The notes beneath the pieces are model-generated. The model did not search any database. It was not told where the DNA came from and saw nothing but the letters and a program-made list of their open reading frames with translations. DNA of 64,000 nt from assembly GCF_000400715.1 (NCBI RefSeq), contig NZ_KE007347.1, forward strand, positions 629,680 to 693,679. Reading direction: 5' to 3'. Position 1 is the stretch's first letter, and each line of letters opens with the position of its first letter. The stretch comes from Acinetobacter genomosp. 15BJ. Its GTDB lineage: Bacteria > Pseudomonadota > Gammaproteobacteria > Pseudomonadales > Moraxellaceae. This document shows positions 18,528 to 29,300 of the stretch, piece after piece. Both the position numbers and the translations under genes were made by a program.

Positions 18528-20258
18528 ATGAAAAAAAACCAAATATTCATTATGTTAAGTTTACTTGAAACATCAATTTATGCTGCTGAACGACCAACGG
18601 GTGTAGTCTTACAGCCCGATGCTACGCAGCGCCAGCAACAACGCGATGAAGCTTTACAGAAACAAATACAGCCTGAACCATCCGTTCAAACTGGATTGGA
18701 AAAGCAATTACAACACAAACCACAACTTCAGTTTTTGAAGTCCCACAGTGAAGACGTTTGTTTTGAAATCAAAAAATTTGTACTGATCGGTGAAGATGCT
18801 CGTCAGTTTACTTTTGCCATGCGTCCAGTAACGCAGGGTCAATATAATTTGATTGGGCGCTGTATTGGGGTGCAAGGGCTCAATCAAGCTTTGGATTTGA
18901 TTCAGAACGATTTGATCAGCCATGGCTATGTTACGACGCGAATGTTATTGCCACAACAAAATATTGCTTCGGGCACAATTCAGCTTAAAGTGGTTGCAGG
19001 TAAGGTTGATCAAATTCAATTTGTTGAAGGCACTTCAAAACGTGCACATAAATTTAATGCATTACCGGTGAAATCAGGCGACATTCTCAATGTACGTAAT
19101 ATTGAACAGGGTTTAGAAAATTTTAAACGAGTGCCAACCGTTGAAGCTGATTTTAAAATTAAGCCTTCAGAGCAGCGTACTGAACCTGGTTATAGTGATT
19201 TAGAACTCGCTTGGCAACAATCCAAACCCTATCGCTTGCATTTGGGTATTGATGATGCAGGATCGGACTCAACGGGTAAATATCAAGGCACAGCAACATT
19301 GTCCTTAGATAATCTATTGACCGCAAATGACCTGTTCTATGGCAGTTATAATCACGACTTAGGTGGCGGTGACTCTGGTAAACGAGGTACAGATGGCTTC
19401 TACCTCAGTTATAGCATTCCCTATCAATACTGGTTATTGAACACCAGTTATAGCCAATCCAATTATAACCAGACGGTCGCTGGTGCGAACCAAAGTTATA
19501 ATTATAGCGGTAAAAGTAAGTTGATTGGCGCTGATCTATCGCGTGTGCTGTACCGAGATGCCAAACGGAAGACTTCTGCGAGTGTCGGTGGTTGGTATCG
19601 TGAGTCGCAGAACTTTATCAATGATGTTGAAGTGGAAGTACAGCGTCGAAAAACCGCAGGCTGGAAAGCCAGCTTAGATCACAGTGAATATTTAGCCAAT
19701 GCCACGCTGACAGGTAATCTCACCTATAAACGCGGTACAGGTGCATTTAGTGCGATGCGTGCACCAGAAGAACAATTTAACGAAGCATATACCCGTGTCG
19801 GTATTTTACAGGCCAATGCCAGTTTGCAAGTGCCATTTCAAGTCGGCCAGCAGAACTTACAATATTTAGCTGAGTGGCGCATGCAACACAGCAGCAAGGC
19901 ACTGACACCGCAAGACCGCTTCTCGATTGGTAACCGTTACACAGTACGTGGTTTTGATGGTGAACAAACTTTAATGGCTGATAATGGCTTTTTGGTTCGC
20001 AATGAACTGAGTGGCTCAATTGCGAAACTTCCAATGCAGTGGTACAGCGGGATTGATTATGGTGAAGTGGGGGGAACAACTGCCTATCAACCCAACCCAT
20101 TGGTCGGCACCAGTTTATTAGGTGCAGTGGTGGGCTTACGTGGACAGGTGTTTAAGTCAGTGAGCTACGACGCTTTTGTCGGTGCGCCGTTGAAAAAACC
20201 AGAATATTTTAAAACCGATGATTTTACTACAGGTTTCAGTGTGAACTGGATGTACTAG
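18528..20258 (+). CDS. cdiB: Two-partner secretion outer-membrane transporter CdiB (ShlB/FhaC family)
   Basis: A 576-residue Omp85-superfamily transporter that exports the CdiA effector across the outer membrane. After a signal peptide (cleavage near YAAE) comes a Gln-rich N-terminal helix/linker, then POTRA domains (VCFEIKKFVLIGEDAR, and the GTIQLKVVAGKVDQIQF region), then a C-terminal 16-strand barrel. The conserved loop-6 motif appears as FSIGNRYTVRGFDGE (VRGF). The protein ends in an aromatic (NWMY). It lies 57 bases upstream of cdiA. The ribosome-binding site is weak. The region upstream (18151-18527) is very AT-rich and holds no gene. Confidence 0.93.
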   Translation: MKKNQIFIMLSLLETSIYAAERPTGVVLQPDATQRQQQRDEALQKQIQPEPSVQTGLEKQLQHKPQLQFLKSHSEDVCFEIKKFVLIGEDARQFTFAMRPVTQGQYNLIGRCIGVQGLNQALDLIQNDLISHGYVTTRMLLPQQNIASGTIQLKVVAGKVDQIQFVEGTSKRAHKFNALPVKSGDILNVRNIEQGLENFKRVPTVEADFKIKPSEQRTEPGYSDLELAWQQSKPYRLHLGIDDAGSDSTGKYQGTATLSLDNLLTANDLFYGSYNHDLGGGDSGKRGTDGFYLSYSIPYQYWLLNTSYSQSNYNQTVAGANQSYNYSGKSKLIGADLSRVLYRDAKRKTSASVGGWYRESQNFINDVEVEVQRRKTAGWKASLDHSEYLANATLTGNLTYKRGTGAFSAMRAPEEQFNEAYTRVGILQANASLQVPFQVGQQNLQYLAEWRMQHSSKALTPQDRFSIGNRYTVRGFDGEQTLMADNGFLVRNELSGSIAKLPMQWYSGIDYGEVGGTTAYQPNPLVGTSLLGAVVGLRGQVFKSVSYDAFVGAPLKKPEYFKTDDFTTGFSVNWMY

Positions 20259-20315
20259 TCAGCACTTTTGGTTGTTTTTTAATTAATTAAATAAATAAAG
20301 ATTGGGTATTTAGGT

Positions 20316-23300
20316 ATGAATAAGAATCGATATCGCGTTATTTTTAGTCAGGCACGTGGGCTGTTTATTGCGGTTGCTGAAATTGTAAAAAGTCGAACCA
20401 AGACAGCTGGGCAAAGTGGCGCGGTGGCAACTGATGCGAGTATGCCATCCTCTGTTCATACTTATAAAAAATTGAATCCTCTGAATTTTGCCGTGATCAG
20501 CATGTTGGGCGCAGTGGTATATATCCTACCATTAAGCAGTATTGCCAATACCCAAATTATTACAGATCGTTCGGCGCCCAATAACCAACAGCCGCAAATT
20601 CTCAATTCTGCCAATGGTACGGTACAGGTCAATATCCAGACTCCGAGTGCAGGCGGGGTATCGCGTAATACCTATACGCAATTTGATGTTGGCCAAGAAG
20701 GCGCAATCCTGAATAATGCGCGTAATAATACCCAAACTCAAATTGGAGGATGGGTGCAAGGTAATGCTAACCTTGCTAGAGGTGAAGCTAAGGTTATTCT
20801 CAATGAGGTCAACAGTAGTAACCCAAGCCAGCTGAGGGGCTATCTTGAGGTTGCAGGCAAGTCGGCACAGGTGGTGATTGCCAATCCGTCAGGTTTGGTC
20901 TGTGATGGCTGTGGGGTGATCAATGCCGATCGCTTTACCTTAACTACGGGTCAAGCAGTAATGAATCAAGGCTATCTTGAGTCATTTCGGGTGCGTGAAG
21001 GACAAGTCACGATTGAGGGCAAAGGTCTAAATGGAAGTTTGACCCCATTTACCGATATCTATGCGCAGGCATTGAAGGTTAATGCCGGACTATATGCCAA
21101 AGAGCTCAATGTGGTATTGGGTCAAAATGATATTCAAGTCAAAGATCAAACCGCACCACAATACACACCAAATGCAAATGGTTCAGCAAGCAACTCGTCA
21201 GGCTTTGCACTGGATGTTGGGAAATTGGGCGGCATGTATGCAGGCAAGATTTTCTTGGTGGGGACTGAGCGTGGACTGGGAGTCCGCAATGCAGGTTCAA
21301 TCAGCAGCACTGAATCAACGTTAAAGCTGAATGCCAACGGGGATCTGATCAACCAAGGCAATCTTGTTGCGGCTAAAGATCAAATAGAACTTAAAGCTAA
21401 GAGTATTGAAAACACAGGCAATATCAGTAGTACTCAAAATAAGATTCAGTTACAGGCCACGGACATTAAAAATGCGGGTCTGATTGCTAGTCAGGATGAA
21501 ATCAAGCTAGATGCCCAAGGCAATATCAATAACAACCAAGGTGTGATCAATGCTGGACGATTGGAGTTAACGGCCAAAAACTTAAGTAATGAAAAGGGCC
21601 AAATTGAACAAGTCGGCGGGTCAAAGCTCAATATCACGGCCAAAACGCTGGACAACCAGCAAGGGCATATCGGCCGTGCGCTACAAGACAGTTCAAATGG
21701 TAGTAATGGTTCAGAAAATGGCAATACAGTTCCACCAACTGTTAAAAATCCAGGACAGAACAGTAGCGCGCAGGATGCCAGTACAGTTGAAGTCATTCAA
21801 CCTAAAGACATCGTACCAAAGACTTTTGCTGATGGCGTAATTCTAGTAGAAAATCAACTGAATAACCAAAGCGGTAAAATCAGCAATAATAATGACACGG
21901 CTTTGAAGGTTGCTGACAAGATTAATAATACGGGAGGGGAACTACAACTGCCTGAATTGAAATTTACGGGGCAGGTGTTTGAAAACCAAGGGGGTAAGCT
22001 CTCCGCCAACCAGATTGATATTCAGTCTACCAATGTCAATAACCAGAAAGGACAATTAAATGCCAGCCAAGCTTTGGAGATTCGTTCGCAGGAGTTAAAT
22101 AACCAAGCGGGCAGCATTCAGAGTGAACAGGCGCTGAAGATTGACAGCAAAAATATTAATAACCAAGAAGGTAAATTACTTGCGGTGAACAATATCGACT
22201 TGCAAGCTGAGCAGTTGAATAACCAGAAAGGAGTGATTGCCTCGACCAAGCAAGATGTTGCAATCAAAGCAGATCAACTCGATAACAGCGCAGGTCAAAT
22301 TTTAGGGCAACAGTTAACTATTGAATCGCAACAGATCAATAACCAAAGTGGCTCGCTTCAAAGTCAAAAAGATTTAAACCTCAACGCCTCACAGATTGAC
22401 AACGGCAGTCGTAAGGATACGGCAGGCAATATCATTGCCGCTAAAAATCTGAAAATTCAAAGCCAGCAATTGCAAAATACAGGACAAATCTATGCGGGTG
22501 ACTCGGCGCAACTGAAGGTCAGCCAATTACAACAACATGGCCAGCTTGCGGCACAGAATCAAGTTAAAGTTCAAGCCGAGCAGATCCAGAGCAATGCAGA
22601 CAGTGTTTGGGCAGCAGGGTTAAGCCCAGATGGCAAGCTGAATAATGATGCTGCAACACTGGAGATTAGCGCAGAGCAGGCGCAGATTGCAGGCAAGCTT
22701 TTGGCGGGTACCCAAGTGAGTATCAATGCGAGTAGCCGTGCCGACCTGAATGGTAGTGAAGTTCAAGCCAAGAATATCAAGGTTGAGACAAGCGAGTTAA
22801 CAACCCGTCAGGCGAAGTTACTTGCAGAACAGCAACTCAGCTTAAAGGCAACCGACAGCATTGACAATCATGACGGTCAATACAGTGCAGTTGATATTCA
22901 GCTCAATACCTCAAACCTCAACAACAATAAAGGCCTGATTCAGCATACAGGCAAGAACGATTTGGTTTTAGATATTGCTCAAAAGATTGATAATGATGCT
23001 GGGCAAATCATCAGCAATGCAGCAAACACAACAATTAAAACCCAAAATCTGAGTTCGGTTGCAGGCGCGATCCTGCATGCAGGAGATCAGCAAATCAAGA
23101 TCACGGCACAAGATCTACACGCGCAGGATGGCAAGATCCAAAGCAATGGCAATATGCAACTTGAATTAGGTTCGGCCAATCTTGATCGTGCGACTACCTC
23201 TGCCAAAAATATTGAATTACGTGCCGACAGTTTGAGCCATCAAAAAGGGCAAATGCTACAAAGCGCCGAAGATGGCAGTTTACAGCTCACGGTGAACAAA

Positions 23301-26300
23301 GAACTCAATAATCGTGAAGGCGAGATCAGTGCGGCTGGTAACAGCAGCATCAAGGTACACAGCTTGAATAATCAGTCTGGTAAAGTGCTGAGTAATGGGT
23401 CTGTGGCTTTGAGTGTGACCGATCTCAATAATGAGCAAGGCACACTGTATAGCAAAGATCAGTTGGGCTTAAATGCTTCGGGACAAGTCAATAACCAATC
23501 TGGTCTGATCATTGCCAAGCAAGCCGAAATTAAGGCGCAAGCACTGGATAACAGTTCGGGGCGGATTCGTGCGGAACAAGGCGCATTGGGTTTAACGGTT
23601 CAGCAACAACTACAAAACCAAGCTGGAGAAATTTACGCGGCTGATACGATCCACCTCAAAGCGCAACAGTTCGGCAATCAAAAAGGTCTGATTCAGAGTA
23701 AAAACAACATCAACCTAACGGCAGACCGTGTAGATAACCAGTCTGGCACGATCTATGCCGCAACCGACATGACGGTACTGACACAGGCTGAATTGAATAA
23801 TCAGCAAGGGATTCTGGCGGCAAAAAATCAGTTGGATATTCGTAGCGGTACACTGAATAACCAGTCTGGTATTATCCGTGCCGAACAAGGTGATACTCAG
23901 CTTCAAGCACAAGGACACGTACAGAATAACAGTGGTGAAATCTCAGCGGCGAAAACGCTAAATGTGGTGGCGCAAGGCTTAGATAACCAAGCTGGGCAAA
24001 TGTTGGCACAAGAACAATTGCATGTAGATACCCAACAACAAAATTTAGAAAATGCCAATGGACGTATTCTGTCGCAACAAGTCGATTTGAAAACTGGGGC
24101 ATTGAATAACAAGGCGGGTTTGATTCAGGCGGAAAGCACCCTGCAAATTGATACACAAAATCATGATTTGATCAATCAGGATTCAGGCGACAAAGGCGGA
24201 ATTCTCAGTCAGGGCACATTACAGCTCAACAATATTCAGCAGTTGCATAACCAACGTGGTTTAATTGCGTCTGCGGGCAAGACCACGATACAGGCGCAAC
24301 AGTTCGAAAATCAGTCTGGGCAAGTGAGCAGTCAGACCGATCTGCTGATTGAACAGAAAAATTCGGCTGGGGTGTTGAACAACCAAGGTCAGATACAGGC
24401 ATTGAAAAATGTGCAAATCAATGTGGATCAGGTCAATAACAGTGGCAGTGCAAGCCATATTGTGGCGGGAGATCAGTTAGCAATACAGGCACAACGTATT
24501 GATAACCGCGATAACAATGTCAAAGATGTGATTGGTGGTCTCGATGCGAAAAATATTCAGTTAAATGCCCAAGAACTGAATAACCAAGTGGGTGCCATCC
24601 GTGCCAGTGACACTGCAAATTTAACTATTCAAAGCCAATTAAACAACCAGCAAGGCAGTATTTCCAGTCTTGGTCAACTCAATATCGGCCAAGCTGAGCA
24701 AAGCCTGAATATTGATAATACTGCGGGTGAGTTATTGGCACAGCAACAACTGAACATTCAGGCCAATGAACTGATTAACCAAGGTAAAATCATCAGTCTG
24801 GGCGATGCCGAGATCAGTTTGAAGCAAAATTACACCCAACATAAAGACAGCGAGCTGAAAGCCAATGGCAGTATGAAACTCAGCAGCGAAAAAGACATTA
24901 TTAACCAGTCTGAAATCAGTGCAGGCAAGCAACTGCATCTGAATGCACAGAATATCCTGAATCAAAAAGACGCAAGCATCAACAGCGCCGAAATGCATCT
25001 TATCGCGCAGAATAAAGTCCATAACCAAGGATTGATCAATGCTGGACTGACGCATATTCAAGCACAGCAGCTTCATAATGATGGGGCACGGATTTATGGT
25101 GACCATGTTGCGATACAGGCACAAACACTCGATAACAAGAGTAACCTTGACGGTGTAGGCGCCGTGATTGCTTCACGTGGTGATATGCACCTCGGGATCG
25201 GCACACTGAATAATCAGGCTGGCGGTGCGGTCAATGCTGTTTCCAAAGACAATGCTTGGATTCTGAGCATGGGACAGCTCAAAATAGGCGGTTCACTGGA
25301 TGACAAGTATCAGGCACAAGGCACAGCCGACCTGATCAATAACCGTAGCGCAACGATCGAATCTCAAGGGGATATGCAGCTTGACGCCAAACGCATTGAA
25401 AACATCAATGAAAACTTTGAGGTGAAGGATGCTGCGATTTTAGAGTCATCGGTCAAGGTTCATGGTTATGAGGATAACCGCCATCCGGGGATTGATGTTT
25501 CAGAGGATATTGTTGAATTCCAGAAACAAGGTAACTTTTTGTGGATGTTACTCAAAGATGGTCGTCGTTTAAGAACCTATAACATCTTTGAATACGATAA
25601 AGAAACTTATGTGCCAGAAGTGATCAGCAGTACCCCAGGGCAGATTATCAGTGGCGGCAATATGTTGATCAATGCGGAGCATGTGCTGAATGATCAGAGT
25701 CAGATTTTGGCGGCCAAAACCTTAACGGTTGAAGGTACAAGTATTGAGAATAAAGCATACACCGCCAATAAAACCACCAAGTTTAAGAATCCAATAAGAT
25801 GGTTCTATGATTCGGGAAGAAAGACCCAAATCGGATTTAACCCTGCGGATGAAACAGAACCTTTTGTACTGAGTGGTCTTTATGGTGGGGATCAGGTCAT
25901 TGGTACGCCGACCCACCAAATCAAAGCAGTAGAGCTAACACAAGCTGAGACAGATATTCAGGCTTCGCAGCAAGCTGGGAAAGTTGAACTACAACAGCAG
26001 CAAACTGAACAAAAGCAGATTGATGCTAAATCTGGCCAGCCTGTTAATCAGGACAACCAGAACGGTTCAAACAATGTTGATGCCGCCAAACAACTGGATG
26101 CATCGCAACAGAACCTAGGGCAGACCGATACTTCAACAGGCTATGAAGTCCGTACAGTTCAGCAGAAAAGCATTCGCTTGCCGAGTAATGCATTATTTAT
26201 CCAGACCAAAGACAGTCAGGCAGGCTTTTTGGTAGAAACTGATCCAGCCTTTAGCAATTACAAAAAATGGCTGTCATCAGACCATATGTTGAATGCACTT

Positions 26301-29300
26301 GGCCTTGACCCTGCGAAACAACAAAAACGTCTGGGCGATGGTTATTATGAGCAGCGTCTAGTACAAGATCAGATTGCGCAATTGACGGGTCGCCGTTTCT
26401 TGTCAGGCTATGGCAATGATGAAGAGCAATACAAAGCCTTGATGAACAATGGCCTTACCTTTGCCAAGCAGTTTAATCTTACACCGGGTATTGCCCTGAC
26501 CTCAGCCCAGATCGCGCAACTGACCAGTGATATTGTCTGGCTGGAAGAAAAAACCATTCTTTTGCCAGATGGCAGCACGACTAAAGCGTTGGTTCCGCAG
26601 GTCTATGTCAAATCTCAGGTGGGTGATTTAAAAGGTGACGGAACTTTAATTGCCGCAGAGCAAGTGCAGTTGGATATGCAAGGTGACGTGCTGAACAGTG
26701 CCACCATTGCAGGCCGTGAAGCTCTGAAGATCAATGCCAATAGTATCAATCAACTGAATGGGCGTTTAGAAGCGAACCGTATTGGGATCAGTACCAAACA
26801 AGACCTGAACAATATTGGCAGCCAGATTGTTGCTAAAGATGCGCTCAGCATGGATATTGGCGGCAACTTTAATCATAGCAGTACCCTGACCAGTAACAGC
26901 AATAAAGCAGGTCAAAATGAGTTTGGCTTTACCAAGATTGATCGTAAAGCGGGTATTTATGTTGGCAATGGTCAGAATACCGATGCGTTGCAAAATACAC
27001 TGAATATCCGTGTGGGGGGAAATACCAGCCTAAAAGCTGCTGATATGATCAACAGTAATGGTTCAAGTGTGATTCAAACACAGGGCAATGTCTCACTGGA
27101 CACGCTGCAAACTGAACGTGTTACCAATAGCTATACCAATAAAAAGAATTTTGATTTTGGTACGCAAAAACAGGATGTGGGTAATCAGATTCAATCGAAA
27201 GGTGATTTGACGCTAACTGGGAAGAATATTGATATTACAGGTTCGCGACTCAGTAGTGAGCAAGGCAAGACTTTAGTCAGCGCCAGTGAAGATTTAACCA
27301 TCAAAGAAGGTCGTAAGAGCAGCAGTTATGAGCATGCCGATGAAACCAAAAAGAAAGGCTTTTTAAGTAAAAAGACCACACAAAATTATATTAAAGATGT
27401 TTCAAATGAAGCTGTTGCAAGTACTGTAGATGGAAAGCAAGTCATTCTTGATGCCAAGAATATCAAGATTCAAGGCAGTGAAGTGGTATCGGATGAGTTG
27501 ACTCAAATTCAAGCCAAAGAAAATATTGAAATCAAGGCAGCAGATAACTCCTACTTGAATATACATAATACACAGACTAAAAAATCAGGATTGAGCGGTA
27601 GCCTGTCAGGTGGAGTTGCCAGCATTGGCTATGGTAAATCGAGCCTAAATACACAGCAGAACAATCAATCAACAGGCATAATCCAAAGCGTTATTGGAAG
27701 CATTAAAGGCGATACCAATATTATTGCTGCTCAAGATTTAACAGCCGAAGCTGCAATCATTCAATCTGGAAAAGACATTAATCTGGTCGGTGAGAATGTG
27801 AATCTTAATGCTGCATCTATCCGTACTGAAAATAAAAGTGCCAGCCAGTCCAAGCAATCGGGTATTTCGGTTGGTGTGACCTATTCACCACTTGAAGCAG
27901 CAAGATCAAGTTATAAAGAAAGTACTGCGAATAACCAATTCTCGAACAGCGCTGTTGGACAAGTAATGGCTCAAGGTGAGGCTGTACGAAAAGCTGTTAT
28001 GGCAGCAGCAACTCCTATTGTTGTATCTGGCGGTAAACAGCGAACACAGCAATCTTCTAATTATTCATCCACACAGGTTGTAGTGACTGAGGTTGCTGCA
28101 AAAGGCAATTTAAATATTATTGCCAAAGCTGGTGATATTAATAGCCAAGGTGCAAAAATTTCAGCGGAAGGTGATGCTCTTTTACATGCGCGAGATGATA
28201 TTCTTTTAGGCACAACTCAACAACAGCAAACTCAATCTGCAAATAGTCAACGTAGTGGTATCAGTATTGATAATCGCGAATGGACTGCTCCAGCAGGCAC
28301 ATATAAGGATAAAAATAAGGGCAATGGAAACATTGTTCAATCTCTGGGGACACAAGTTTCTGTAGGGGGGAAATCGACCCTGCAAACAGAAAAAGGTGAT
28401 ATTAATATTATTGGTAGTACCGTGGTATCACAAGGCGATAACACGATTAATGCTGCTCGAGATATTAATATTCAGTCGAGTCAGAATAGTCAAAGCCAAC
28501 AAGAATCACAGAGCAGTAAAGGGATTGGGAATGCACAAATCTCGGATACAGAAAAGTTCTATGGTTACATGAAAAGTCAAAATAACAGTCAGAGTCAGGC
28601 TGTTGAGCAGCAACGCAGTCAGGTCGGTAGCCTAGATGGCAATGTCAATATTCAGGCTGGAAATAAATATACCCAACAAGTGGCGGATGTACTCGCAGGT
28701 AAAGATATCAATATTAAAGCCAAAGATATTGCGATCTTGGAAGATAAAAATACTGGCCACTCAAGTCAATCTTCTAAAGACTTGAAAGTTGGACAATTCA
28801 GTCGCGTCAGTTCACCCATCCTTGATGTGATTAATGCTGGTGATCAAGCAATCAATAGTAAGGCAGATCAGCGTACCCAAGCTTTACAGGGTGCAGCAGC
28901 AGTTGCCCAAGGTTACCAGAGCTATAGTGACTTACAAGGTGGTGCCATTGCCAAAGCTGAAACAGGCATTGGTTTTAAAACCAGTAAGAGTGAACAAAAT
29001 AGCCAATATGCCAATTCACAACAAAATCTTTTGAATGCTGGTGGCAATATCAACCTCACCAGTACCGAAGGTAATATTCATCTACAAAATACGCAGGTTA
29101 AAGCCAAAGATACGATTAATTTAGATTCCGCACAGCATATTTTACTTGAGTCTGGACAAAGTCAGCAAAAGGCAGAGGGTAAAAACAGCAATGCAGGGCT
29201 CAGTGTGGGTGTTGGTGCATCTGTTGGCGCACAAACGGGTGTGTATATTTATGGCGAAGCGGGTTATGGCAAAGGCAGTAATCATAGCGATAATAACATT